A DNA stretch of 64,000 nt from Nostoc sp. JL34 (GCF_017114945.1 NZ_JABXKQ010000056.1:1-64000); one strand, 5' to 3'. Positions 38,607 through 46,923 are shown, numbered from the stretch's first letter. The notes: generated by a model not told the origin, from the sequence alone. Translations and numbers: made by a program.

Positions 38607-38792
38607 CTATATTTGGGTAATTTTGTCAACCTGCCAGCGAGAGATAGTAATAGCAGGTGGTGATTCAACTTGGCTGATGGGGGCGGGTTTCATGTCCCGG
38701 TAGTCTAGGAGTTGGACTACGATGAGGTAAGCGATCGCTAAAATGATCGAAATCGCGCCTGTAAGAATAGCAATTATTTTCGAGCGTTCCAT
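38607..38792 (-). CDS. Small single-helix membrane protein
   Basis: A 61-aa protein with one N-terminal membrane helix (KIIAILTGAISIILAIAYLI) followed by a short hydrophilic tail rich in Pro. It resembles a widespread small cyanobacterial membrane protein of unknown role. A second, broken copy of its N-terminus lies at about 39450-39505. It has the same orientation as the NDH operon but is about 370 bases upstream, so it is probably independent. Confidence 0.75.
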   Translation of the reverse strand: MERSKIIAILTGAISIILAIAYLIVVQLLDYRDMKPAPISQVESPPAITISRWQVDKITQI

Positions 38793-38931
38793 GAGTATTT
38801 CCTGTAATGCAGGTTATTATTATGCAGTGTCTATATCCACATAATAGACTTGGCTATTGTTTCTGGGCGTGAGCGAACGCACTTTAGCAGATAAAATATT
38901 AACAACCTGAAAGCGACATTGAGCGATCGCC

Positions 38932-39141
38932 ATGACAACGAAACAAGCTATCTTTGACGCTATTGAACAACTGCCAGAGCAACACTTAAAAGACGTGTTG
39001 CAGTATGTTCAACAACTTGCACGTACCCAAAAATCACCTGCATCTAACCCATACACCCAAAGCAGCGATCCCCTTGCAAATTTCATCGGCGCAGTATCTC
39101 ACGGTTCTCTAGCTGCCAACTTAGACGACGAATACTCTTAA
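38932..39141 (+). CDS. Antitoxin-like small protein
   Basis: A 69-aa protein (MTTKQAIFDAIEQLPEQHLK...) of the helical type seen in cyanobacterial VapB/DUF2281-like antitoxins. An N-terminal helical domain is followed by a Pro/Ser linker and a short conserved end (DPLANFIGAVSHGSLAANLD). No toxin follows. Its 3' end overlaps the convergent gene at 39083 by 59 bases, so its C-terminus may have been altered by rearrangement. Confidence 0.6.
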   Translation: MTTKQAIFDAIEQLPEQHLKDVLQYVQQLARTQKSPASNPYTQSSDPLANFIGAVSHGSLAANLDDEYS

Positions 39142-39358
39142 ATGGCACCACTTCCCCAGCGTCAGCTTCCTGCATAGCTTCACGCAAAGCTTGCTTAAAA
39201 CCAGGGACATTCAAAAGTTCCGTTGTCGCCTCATTTTCTTCTCTTTCTTCTAAATCGGCCAGAAAATCACTCACTAACCGCAGTCTTTCTGGAGACAGTC
39301 GTGGTAAACGCTTCTCAACTTCCTCAAGAATAGTAATGTCATCTTGTTTTGATTCCAT
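39083..39358 (-). CDS. Antitoxin-like protein with altered C-terminus
   Basis: A 91-aa acidic protein (VEKRLPRLSPERLRLVSDFL, then LLNVPGFKQALREAMQEADA). It resembles small antitoxin/DUF proteins that usually end soon after VVPFKSIRR. Here the frame continues for 13 residues (LSWQLENREILRR) through DNA belonging to the convergent antitoxin gene. That suggests a deletion fused two modules tail to tail. No toxin is adjacent. Confidence 0.5.
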   Translation of the reverse strand: MESKQDDITILEEVEKRLPRLSPERLRLVSDFLADLEEREENEATTELLNVPGFKQALREAMQEADAGEVVPFKSIRRLSWQLENREILRR

Positions 39359-39444
39359 AGTTATTTCTATAGCTAATGTTTTTTACCGTCGATTTACTCC
39401 CTCCTTATATATGTTAAGGGCAGCTTGTCGTCAGATATCGCCCT

Positions 39445-39510
39445 AGAATTGGCGATCGCTAAAATCACCAAAATTGCACCTGTAAGAATAGCAATTAATT
39501 TTGGCGTTGC
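39445..39510 (-). pseudogene. Fragment of a duplicated small membrane protein gene
   Basis: On the minus strand the sequence reads KLIAILTGAILVILAIAN, closely matching KIIAILTGAISIILAIAY of the gene at 38607-38792. At DNA level GCGATCGCTAAAAT and GCACCTGTAAGAATAGCAAT (GCGCCTGTAAGAATAGCAAT in the parent) are shared. Only about 20 codons remain. Confidence 0.75.
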
Positions 39511-39589
39511 ATATTTGCGGGATGATTTTGCTAGTTTTGTGGGATGGGCATCTTGCCATCAGTGTCAAGTTAACGTGAAACCGCTCGTC

Positions 39590-39712
39590 CACCGGGAATT
39601 GAAATTCCCGTCTCATAGCTAAAGTCATCTGAAGATGACTAAATATCGCCAAAAATCTCCAGTCTACTTCAGTAGACTTAAGCTATTAGCCCGAAAATTT
39701 ATTTCCGGGCGG
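39590..39712. repeat. Four-hairpin dispersed element
   Basis: Four successive short palindromes: CGGGAATTGAAATTCCCG, AGTCATCTGAAGATGACT, AGTCTACTTCAGTAGACT and GCCCG ... CGGGC. The regular spacing of stem-loops is like REP-type elements moved by Y1 (IS200-like) transposases; this is inference. No transposase is present. Confidence 0.7.
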
Positions 39713-39730
39713 GCATGGAAGCCAACAGAT

Positions 39731-39887
39731 AAGCTATCAAACACGCCTTACCTTAAAGCGCAAAGGTAGACCAATCCCAGAAAATGATATTTGGATTGCA
39801 GCCCAATGTCTGGAACGTGGCTGGACATTAGCTACAAATGATGAGCATTTTAATTATGTAGATAATCTCATAGTGGAACATTGGTAA
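39731..39887 (+). pseudogene. C-terminal remnant of a VapC-type PIN toxin
   Basis: In one frame the sequence reads KRKGRPIPENDIWIAAQCLE, GWTLATNDEHFNYVDNLIVE and HW stop. This is the typical C-terminal half of a VapC ribonuclease, including the conserved Asp residues of the PIN fold (ENDIW, TNDEHF). The start and N-terminal half are missing, replaced by the hairpin repeat. Confidence 0.85.
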
Positions 39888-39908
39888 TCTGTGGCTGTAG
39901 CTCGACAA

Positions 39909-40138
39909 TGACCCTTTGAACCTCAACGTTGAGCCTTTAATGCTCGAAGTTGCGCCTTTTATCCTTGAAGTTGACCTTCTGAGGCTCAATGATGACCTTC
40001 TGAGCCTCGAAGTTGCGCCTTTAACCCTCGAAGTTGCACCTTTGAGCCTCGAAGTTGCGCCTTTTATCCTCGAAGTTGACCTTCTGAGCCTCGAAGTTGC
40101 ACCTTTTATGCTCAAAGTTGCACCTTTGAGCCTCAACT
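39909..40138. repeat. 21-bp tandem repeat, about 11 degenerate copies
   Basis: Units like CCTCGAAGTTGCACCTTTTAG repeat about 11 times with substitutions. ORFs on both strands stay open only because 21 is divisible by 3. The direct head-to-tail arrangement without spacers excludes a CRISPR array. Confidence 0.92.
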
Positions 40139-40215
40139 AACAAATATATCTAACCATTCTTTAATTTACAGGGGTGAGCGTGTAGTAAAATTTGCTCACC
40201 TCTCTAAAGTGGAAC

Positions 40216-42108
40216 ATGGCTTTAGACTTCTCCGGTCAAAATCTCCGAGGACGCAACTTCAAAGGAAGACAAGACCTTGCGGGTGCAAACTTTAGCTATG
40301 CCGACATCCGAGGGGCAAACTTCACCAACGCTAATTTAACAGGTGCAAACTTCAGCCATGCCAAAGCTGGATTGCAACGACGTTGGGCAATTGGTGCAGT
40401 ATTAGTCACAGCCTTATTAGTTTTATCCGCACTATCAAAATCTGTAATTGTAGCTTTACTAATAGCTTCATTGGTAGTTATCAGCGTAGCTATGGTTGCT
40501 TCTAGATATAACTGGGCTGTTGCTCTGACTGCTAATCTGGTTTTAACTATAACTGGTTCTATAGCTTTCGTTTTAGCTTTGATTATCTCAGCAATTGTAA
40601 CTGGCTCTATATCTATATTTGATGTTGTTTTTGCTGGTGCTGTGCCAGTTGTTTTAGCGTTTTTGGGGTTTATATACTTAGCTATAGTTGGCTCTAGAGG
40701 CGCAATTATATCTACAGCTAGAGCTATCGTTGAAGCAGGTATTGTGCCTTTTTTCATAGCAATAGCTGACGAGTGTTTAAAAACTGCTATTACTAACACG
40801 GGTGGTACAAGTTTTGGCAAAGCTAATCTAACAAATGCTAATTTTACGGCGGCGACGCTGAAAAACACTAATTTTGGATATGCTAATGTAACTAATGCTT
40901 GCTGGTTTCAAGCTAAAAAGCTTGATCATGCTCGTGTTAGTGCAACTTATCTTGAAAAACCACAAATACGCAAGCTAGTAATTACAGGACAAGGACAGAA
41001 CAAAAACTTTCACCGTCAAAACCTGCGAGGTGTGAACTTACAAAAAGCTAACCTAGCAGATGCCAGCTTTATAGGCGCTGACCTCAGTGAAGCAAACTTG
41101 CAAGATGCCGATTTGTCAAGAGCAAAGCTGAAGCAAACGCAACTAGACGGCACAGATTTAACAGGTGCAACCCTCACAGGCGCATACATTGAAGATTGGG
41201 GCATTACAAATACAACTAAATTGCATGGGGTGAGGTGTGAATATGTCTTTATGCGCTTACCCACAAAAGAAGACCCCGACCCCCTCCGCAAACCTGATAA
41301 TAAACAAGAGGTATTTGCAGACGGTGATTTTGCCAACTTTATCAAGCCAATTTTTGACACCCTCGACCTTTACCACAATCAAGGCGTTGACCCCCGCGCC
41401 GTTGCCATAGCTGTCAAAAACCTTGCCGAAAACCATCCCGAAGCCGAGTTAGAAATCGTGGCAATGCAGAAACGCGGCGATGATAAAATCTTGCTCAGAG
41501 CCAAAACCGCCGCAGGTAGCGATAAATCTCAACTGAGTGCAGAATATTTTGATGATTATAATCAACTCAAAGCTTTATCGCAGAGTCAGCAATTATTGCT
41601 GGTAGAAAAAGATAAGCGCATTATTAGTTTAGAAAATATGGTAGATACTGCTCTCAAGCAGCCGAAATTTTATACACAAGGAGATACAAATATGTCAGAT
41701 ATCAGCGGCATCAATATTGAAGGTAGCAGTAATGTTAGCGGTATCGCTGGCAATAGTTCTATTGCTAATCTAGGAACCATCAGCGGTAACGTGAGTATTG
41801 CCCTCAATGAGTTACCTGATGCAACCGATGCCGAGAAACCAGGAATTAAAGAATTATTGTCGCAGTTGCAAGATGCGATCGTCCAATCCACATATTTGTC
41901 AGAAGAAGACAAAGCCGAAGCGCTAGAACAGGTGAACACTTTGGCAGAAGCGGGTAAAAATCCTCAAGAATCCACTAAGCAAAAGACGGCAAAAACTGCA
42001 ATCACCATGTTGAAAGGGATATTTACAGGCTTACCTGCTGTTGCTTCTCTAGTTGAAGCGACTAATAAATTATTGCCTGCCATTTCTAAATTATTCGGTT
42101 TGGGATAA
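40216..42108 (+). CDS. Pentapeptide-repeat membrane protein with C-terminal coiled-coil/helical domain
   Basis: A 630-aa protein. Residues 1-50 are pentapeptide repeats (A(D/N)LxG pattern, e.g. GANFTNANLTGANFSHA). Residues about 55-190 contain four or five hydrophobic helices. More pentapeptides follow (about 200-245 and 270-350). Then come a conserved soluble region (FDTLDLYHNQGVDPRAVAIA), a coiled coil (VEKDKRIISLENMVD), a Gly/Ser/Asn-rich strip (SGINIEGSSNVSGIAGNSSI) and a helical C-terminus ending in a hydrophobic patch. The ATG follows AAAGTGGA; an in-frame TTG upstream is rejected. Function unknown. The C-terminal part resembles modules shared by cyanobacterial stress or conflict-related proteins, but that is only an impression. 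Confidence 0.85.
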   Translation: MALDFSGQNLRGRNFKGRQDLAGANFSYADIRGANFTNANLTGANFSHAKAGLQRRWAIGAVLVTALLVLSALSKSVIVALLIASLVVISVAMVASRYNWAVALTANLVLTITGSIAFVLALIISAIVTGSISIFDVVFAGAVPVVLAFLGFIYLAIVGSRGAIISTARAIVEAGIVPFFIAIADECLKTAITNTGGTSFGKANLTNANFTAATLKNTNFGYANVTNACWFQAKKLDHARVSATYLEKPQIRKLVITGQGQNKNFHRQNLRGVNLQKANLADASFIGADLSEANLQDADLSRAKLKQTQLDGTDLTGATLTGAYIEDWGITNTTKLHGVRCEYVFMRLPTKEDPDPLRKPDNKQEVFADGDFANFIKPIFDTLDLYHNQGVDPRAVAIAVKNLAENHPEAELEIVAMQKRGDDKILLRAKTAAGSDKSQLSAEYFDDYNQLKALSQSQQLLLVEKDKRIISLENMVDTALKQPKFYTQGDTNMSDISGINIEGSSNVSGIAGNSSIANLGTISGNVSIALNELPDATDAEKPGIKELLSQLQDAIVQSTYLSEEDKAEALEQVNTLAEAGKNPQESTKQKTAKTAITMLKGIFTGLPAVASLVEATNKLLPAISKLFGLG

Positions 42109-42318
42109 TTTAACGCAAGTTAGACAAACCTCTCGCAGCCTTAAATTAAAGCTCAATTCTCTCCCTCTCCGACTCGGCTACGGTGTTTTTAATTACCCCC
42201 CTTAGTCCCCCCTTTCCAAGGCTATGGTGTACACACAAGTCGAAGTAAACTACTAGGGGAAGAGATTTGAGAGTGCAAGAGAGAGTGGAAAATCCAATAA
42301 GAATTCATGCTCAGCACT
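42109..42318. other. Short non-coding gap before the MITE
   Basis: No ORF. Contains common cyanobacterial intergenic sequence (CCCCCCTTAGTCCCCCCTTT, 42198-42217). Confidence 0.5.
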
Positions 42319-42496
42319 GAATGGCACTAAGTTAAGCTGAAGGGTTGGCAGCGTAAGGATTGCAGAGGTGCAGGGGTGCAGGGGTGCAGAGGGGAATTTT
42401 TAAATATCCATTCGTATACCTTTTCTTTCTCCCCTGCTCCTCTGCACCCCTGCACCCCTGCTGCCTCAATGATTTTCCCTTTTCTTAGTGCCATTC
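42319..42496. mobile_element. MITE, 178 bp, 13-bp terminal repeats, 11-bp target duplication
   Basis: The ends GAATGGCACTAAG and CTTAGTGCCATTC are perfect inverted repeats. Immediately outside lies the same 11-mer TGCTCAGCACT on both sides (42308-42318 and 42497-42507). The centre is a large imperfect palindrome of GCAGGGGTGCAGGGG / CCCCTGCACCCCTGC. No transposase. The long duplication would fit mobilisation by an IS4-like transposase (inference). Confidence 0.9.
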
Positions 42497-42537
42497 TGCT
42501 CAGCACTCTGTTGGTCAAGCAAACCATTCACATTCAG

Positions 42538-44175
42538 TTAAAAATCGAAGGTTGTGCGAAGCACACCCACATACTGCGTATCATTTCTGTTGTCATTTTC
42601 CGGGTTGAGAATCACCCAAAAACCAGGAGTCACTGAGATGTTGTCATTCAGGCGGTAGCGATAAAATGCTTCGATATGGTAAGCGTTGTCTCGCTCTTGA
42701 CGGACATCACTGCTAGAGACACGCGGTGGTATCCCAAAGAGAATTCCCGGCAAGTTACCCTTACCCCCGACATCGGGAAACGACATACCAATCGCCCCAA
42801 ACCAAGCATTGGCATTGTCACCATTGTTCACAAACAGAGAATCTGTTCCACCCCTACCATTGGAAATATCACTCAAACCAGAACTCTTGGCATTTACCCA
42901 AATATATCCACCCCAAGAGTGAATCTGGAAATTTGGAGAAAAACGATAATATCCCTGTACACCAACAATACTATTGGAAGTAGTAATGGTGTTTCCAAAA
43001 GGAGCGCTTGACAGGGTGCTGCCCCTACCAGCAGTAATATTAACAGTGCCCGCAGGATTATAGCCATGAGAGTAGGCGACACCAATAGCTCCTTGCTTGC
43101 CGTAATATACCAGGTGTGCCAGAGCGTTATAGCCGCCATCAAATAACCCGTTTTGCGCTGATGGAACATTGGGAATATTTGATAAATAGCCCAAGGTGAG
43201 AAGCAAGTCTTTGGTGATTTTCCAGTTAGCGGCTGCACCACCGCCACCTCGCTCGAAGAGGAGACTGTTTTTGCCAAATTGTGAGGGAATCCCGTTACCA
43301 TCATCGCCAATTGTGGCAGGAGTCACGTTATCTGTGATGTCGTTGTAGCCAATACCTGCGGGGCCAACGACGAAGGAAAGAGAATCGCTAACCGGGAAAT
43401 AATAACGGATGTGGGGAATTATTAGTGTATTGTTGTTGTCATTGTCGAAGTTCAGGCGGGTCATTCCAGTGCCTGTGGCTGCGGCAATTTGGCTTGAACC
43501 ATCGGGATTCGCAAAGTTACCAAACTCCAGGCGAACTCGCAACAAATCTTTGCCGGTGAAACTGCTCTCCAAGTTGAGACGGCCCCGGGTTGCAAAGAAG
43601 AGATTGGATTCATCGCGTTCCCGCTGCGGGTTGCCGGAGGCATCACCACCTACTCGATTACCAAAGGTATCACTAATGGCGGTAATAATTTGAGCATTCA
43701 ACCTAGTAGTAGTGGAAAACTGCTGCGCCTCCAATGTTGCTGTATGTGCCTCTACGGTATCTACTCGTCCGCGCAGAGTTGTCAGTTCTGTGGCAAAGTC
43801 TTGCTGCAACTTTTGCATCACTGCCAAATCTTGCTTATTAACTAAATCGCTAGTAGCTGTAGAAATTAACTCATTAATCCGATCCAAACAAGCATTTAAA
43901 CCTGCGGCAAACTCATAACGGGTTAAGGCACGGTTCCCGCGATAGGTGGAATTGGGATAACCTGCAATACAGCCATAGCGTTCCACCAGCGATTGCAATG
44001 CACCAAACGCCCAATCGGTTGGTTGGACATCAGAAAACTGGGAAACAGAAGAGACTTGTCCCTGTAAAGTCCTATTAGTATCTACTGCATTCGGATCGTC
44101 TTCTGGAGGTGCTGCCCAAACTGCTGGAATTGCCAAAAATAGAAGAAAAAAACTATAAAAAAGAGTTTTGATCAT
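42538..44175 (-). CDS. SLH-domain OprB-type porin
   Basis: A 545-aa outer-membrane porin. A signal peptide (FLLFLAIPAVWA) is followed by an SLH domain (about residues 45-105, FSDVQPTDWAFGALQSLVER and NRALTRYEFAAGLNACLDRI). A coiled coil (about 115-150) and a beta-barrel ending in Phe (GVLRTTFDF) follow. This is the standard cyanobacterial OprB architecture, where SLH binds the peptidoglycan layer. The family includes sugar-selective and iron-related porins. The adjoining sugar dehydrogenase, MFS and ABC genes on the same strand favour carbohydrate or polyol passage. Confidence 0.9.
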   Translation of the reverse strand: MIKTLFYSFFLLFLAIPAVWAAPPEDDPNAVDTNRTLQGQVSSVSQFSDVQPTDWAFGALQSLVERYGCIAGYPNSTYRGNRALTRYEFAAGLNACLDRINELISTATSDLVNKQDLAVMQKLQQDFATELTTLRGRVDTVEAHTATLEAQQFSTTTRLNAQIITAISDTFGNRVGGDASGNPQRERDESNLFFATRGRLNLESSFTGKDLLRVRLEFGNFANPDGSSQIAAATGTGMTRLNFDNDNNNTLIIPHIRYYFPVSDSLSFVVGPAGIGYNDITDNVTPATIGDDGNGIPSQFGKNSLLFERGGGGAAANWKITKDLLLTLGYLSNIPNVPSAQNGLFDGGYNALAHLVYYGKQGAIGVAYSHGYNPAGTVNITAGRGSTLSSAPFGNTITTSNSIVGVQGYYRFSPNFQIHSWGGYIWVNAKSSGLSDISNGRGGTDSLFVNNGDNANAWFGAIGMSFPDVGGKGNLPGILFGIPPRVSSSDVRQERDNAYHIEAFYRYRLNDNISVTPGFWVILNPENDNRNDTQYVGVLRTTFDF

Positions 44176-44292
44176 TGACTTGTTATTTGAAGATGGTTGA
44201 ATTTTGACTTTGTGACGAAAGAGATTACACTCAAAGCAAAGCTTATAGCTTATGAGCTAATCTACATATTTTGAGATGAGCTTTTAGGTCAC

Positions 44293-45339
44293 TTAAAGTA
44301 ACGCTATGACTTTTTGCTCACCGCTGCTTTTAATAGCCGCTTCTATAATTCGCATTACATTAATTCCGTCTTCGGCGGTAACAGCAATTGGCTGATTATT
44401 AACAATAGATTTATACACGGCATCGTAATAGCCTAAATAGCTCCCCTGTGAACTTGTGACTTTTTCTCGAATTACTTTTGTGTCTTTTTCTGTATGCAGC
44501 AAGCCATATTCACTTTCCGGCTCTGTATACCAATCAAGTGTGTTGGGCTTCATCCCTGCCACTAAATACTCTTCTTGCTTATCGGCTCTGCTTTTAAGAA
44601 AAGAACCCTTAGTGCCATGTATGATATAGGCTGGCGCAGGTTCACGCACAAGGAAGCTTGCTTTTAATTTGACGCGCAGTTTGTCGTAGTATAGTATCAA
44701 TTCAAAATAATCATCTACCTGCGATCGCAGCCTAGTTATACGGATGTCTGCAAAAATAGCATCAGGCATCCCAAATAGATGCAAGGCTTGGTCTATTAAG
44801 TGCGGCCCTAAATTATTTAATGTTCCTGCCCCTGGACTTGGAGCTTCTACGTGTTGTTTATGACTGAGGGTTGGCTTATATTTTTGAAATTGAAATTCTG
44901 CTTCAACAATATCACCTAATAAGCCTTCTTGAACAATTTTTTTGACTGTTTGAAAATCACTATCCCACCTCCGATTTTGATATACAGATAATTTTTTTCC
45001 CTGTTTGTGTGCCAATTCTTTCAGGTTTTGGGCTTCTGCTACCGTTGTGGTGAATGCTTTTTCTACCACTACATGTTTATCTGCTAGCAATGCCTGTTTA
45101 GCATAATCGTAATGGGTATAAGTGGGTGTATTTACTACCACCAAAATTACTTGCTCGTTTGCTAGCAATGCTTCCAAAGAAGGATAGCTTTTGACATCAG
45201 GATAATGTTCTTGTATCAGCTTTTTGCTTCTTTCCCAAGAACCTGCTAATTTAAATCCGGGATGCAAATCAATAAACGGCGCATGAAATACCATGCCGGA
45301 TAAACCAGAAGAACAAAGAGCCGTATTGATAGTTTCCAT
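44293..45339 (-). CDS. Gfo/Idh/MocA oxidoreductase, scyllo-inositol dehydrogenase (IolW/YdgJ)-like
   Basis: A 348-aa NAD(P)-dependent dehydrogenase. The nucleotide-binding start SSGLSGMVFHAPFI carries the VFHAPFI signature typical of the IolW/YdgJ/YvaA subgroup. VVNTPTYTHYDYAKQALLAD and the catalytic VVVEKAFTTT (family EKP-type lysine) follow, and the His in LGPHLIDQALHLFG is in place. The ATG at 45339 matches the family start; 29 upstream in-frame codons look spurious. Members reduce or oxidise inositols and related sugars. With inositol oxygenase 8 kb upstream on the same strand, interconversion of scyllo- and myo-inositol (via the inosose) is the best guess. Confidence 0.85.
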   Translation of the reverse strand: METINTALCSSGLSGMVFHAPFIDLHPGFKLAGSWERSKKLIQEHYPDVKSYPSLEALLANEQVILVVVNTPTYTHYDYAKQALLADKHVVVEKAFTTTVAEAQNLKELAHKQGKKLSVYQNRRWDSDFQTVKKIVQEGLLGDIVEAEFQFQKYKPTLSHKQHVEAPSPGAGTLNNLGPHLIDQALHLFGMPDAIFADIRITRLRSQVDDYFELILYYDKLRVKLKASFLVREPAPAYIIHGTKGSFLKSRADKQEEYLVAGMKPNTLDWYTEPESEYGLLHTEKDTKVIREKVTSSQGSYLGYYDAVYKSIVNNQPIAVTAEDGINVMRIIEAAIKSSGEQKVIALL

Positions 45340-45479
45340 CTTTTTAGTGATTGACTGAAGCGAGAGTTTGTATTTAGTTGTTGTCTGATATTTGTTTCCT
45401 GGATGTAGGATCGCAGAAGAGAGCAAGGGGAGAGAAAATACCTCTCCTCCTCTACAAATTACGTAAAGCCTGCGGCATA

Positions 45480-45530
45480 GCTTTGCTTAGAGTGCAGCCC
45501 ATTACGAATTACGAATTACGAATTACATAT
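45480..45530. repeat. Heptamer repeat ATTACGA x3
   Basis: ATTACGAATTACGAATTACG near 45500-45525, a short STRR between the MFS and dehydrogenase genes. Confidence 0.7.
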
Positions 45531-46923
45531 CCTCTAACTCAATCCCTTTGGTTTCTTTAATAAAAAAGAGAATGAAAAAGAATGAGGTAGCTGCTGCAAT
45601 TGTATAGAGTCCATAGGCAGAACCTAGACCGAAATATTGCAGTATAGGAGGAAATGTTGTGGAGATAACGAAATTCGCCACCCATTGTATGGCAGCTGCA
45701 ATCGAAAGCGCGGCGGCTCGAATTTTGTTATTAAACATTTCTCCCAACAGCACCCAAACTACTGGCCCCCAAGAGAAGCCGAAGCAAAATACATAGAGGT
45801 TGGCTGCAATGAGAGCCAGAGTCCCAGCACTTCCAGTGAGATTGGGGTTTCCAGCAGCATCGAGGGGAGCATTGCCAAAAAGATAAGCCATCGTCCCCAA
45901 AGTCAAAGTCATGCCAATCGACCCTACTATAAGTAAGGGCTTGCGACCAAATCGATCCACGAAGGCGATCGCAATCAGTGTTGTAATAATGTTGACGGCT
46001 CCTGTAATCACCGTGATTGAGAGGGAATCTTTTTCGGAAAAGCCGACAGCCCGCCACAAAACGCTGCTGTAGTAGAAGATTACATTAATCCCAACAAATT
46101 GCTGTAATACAGATAAGCCTATTCCTATCCAAACAATAGGCAGGAGTCCGCCACTTCTGCTTAAGAGGTCAGAAAAGCTGGGTTGGCGTTCTCGAAGCAC
46201 TGTCTGCCGAATTTCTTCGATTTTTGGCAGTACGTCACCCCCTAAAATCTTGGTCAGAACGTTAGCAGCTTCTGATTCTCGTCCTTTGGCAACCAAATAA
46301 CGGGGAGATTCAGGAATTGTTAAAGCTACCATCCCGTAGAATACTGCTGGCGGCACTGCTGTCCAAAACATCCAGCGCCAAGCTGCAACCCCAAACAAAA
46401 ACGGCGAGTCTGCTGAACCTGCTGACGTAGCGATAAAGTAGTCGCTCAATAAGGCGACAAAAATTCCCACTACGATCGCTAATTGTTGCAGAGATCCTAA
46501 CCTTCCCCGCAAATGCGTGGGAGAACATTCGGCAATGTAAGCTGGGGCGATGACGCTAGCAACGCCGATGCCAATCCCACCCAATACTCGCCAAAAGATA
46601 AAATCCCAGATAGTGAAGGCAAACCCAGAGCCAATGGCACTGATAGTAAACAACGCCGAAGCGACCACCATTGCATTGACTCGACCATAACGGTCTGCAA
46701 TCTGTCCAGCAAAGAAGGCTCCTACGGCAGAACCCAGTAATGCTAGGGACACTGCTAGCCCTGTTATCCAACTACTGGTGTTAAAAGCTTTTGCTAGAGA
46801 TAAAACCGCACCGTTGATTACAGCAGTGTCAAAACCGAATAAAAACCCGCCGAGTGCCGCAGCACCAGCAATCAAAATTACATAAAACGTGTTGGCTTTA
46901 CGACGAATAGTAGTGGTAGACAT
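45523..46923 (-). CDS. Sugar-porter MFS transporter (GlcP/XylE/IolT-like)
   Basis: A 466-aa twelve-helix major facilitator of the sugar porter family, a proton symporter in most bacteria. Signatures: GGFLFGFDTAVINGAV in helix 1, GQIADRYGRVNAM after helix 2, PESPRYLVAKGRE at the end of the N-half, QQFVGINVIFYYSSVLWRAV in helix 7, VDRFGRKPLLIVG and the closing ETKGIELEDM. The same family contains glucose, xylose and myo-inositol (IolT) transporters. The neighbourhood suggests inositol or a related polyol; the sequence alone does not decide. Confidence 0.93.
   Translation of the reverse strand: MSTTTIRRKANTFYVILIAGAAALGGFLFGFDTAVINGAVLSLAKAFNTSSWITGLAVSLALLGSAVGAFFAGQIADRYGRVNAMVVASALFTISAIGSGFAFTIWDFIFWRVLGGIGIGVASVIAPAYIAECSPTHLRGRLGSLQQLAIVVGIFVALLSDYFIATSAGSADSPFLFGVAAWRWMFWTAVPPAVFYGMVALTIPESPRYLVAKGRESEAANVLTKILGGDVLPKIEEIRQTVLRERQPSFSDLLSRSGGLLPIVWIGIGLSVLQQFVGINVIFYYSSVLWRAVGFSEKDSLSITVITGAVNIITTLIAIAFVDRFGRKPLLIVGSIGMTLTLGTMAYLFGNAPLDAAGNPNLTGSAGTLALIAANLYVFCFGFSWGPVVWVLLGEMFNNKIRAAALSIAAAIQWVANFVISTTFPPILQYFGLGSAYGLYTIAAATSFFFILFFIKETKGIELEDM

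Larger units (their letters stand above)
39359..40215. other. Degraded region: pseudogene pieces, hairpin repeats and a 21-bp array
   Basis: No intact gene in about 850 bases. From left to right it holds a broken copy of the 61-aa membrane protein, a four-hairpin repeat, the end of a VapC toxin and a long 21-bp tandem array. These are listed separately. Confidence 0.8.

Noticed and set aside
38607-38792. cupS candidate near the NDH-1MS operon
   Set aside because: Only 61 aa with a membrane helix and located upstream of ndhF3; it does not resemble the soluble CupS.
39909-40138. Possible CRISPR array
   Set aside because: Units are head-to-tail with no unique spacers and no cas gene nearby.
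39828-40140. ORFs on both strands over the 21-bp array (Leu/Val-rich on plus, Arg/Ser-rich on minus)
   Set aside because: The frames are open only because the repeat unit is a multiple of three. Neither has a ribosome site, and the peptides are pure repeats.
42327-42636. Two ORFs across the second MITE
   Set aside because: They read through the palindromic core and terminal repeats and have no conserved features.
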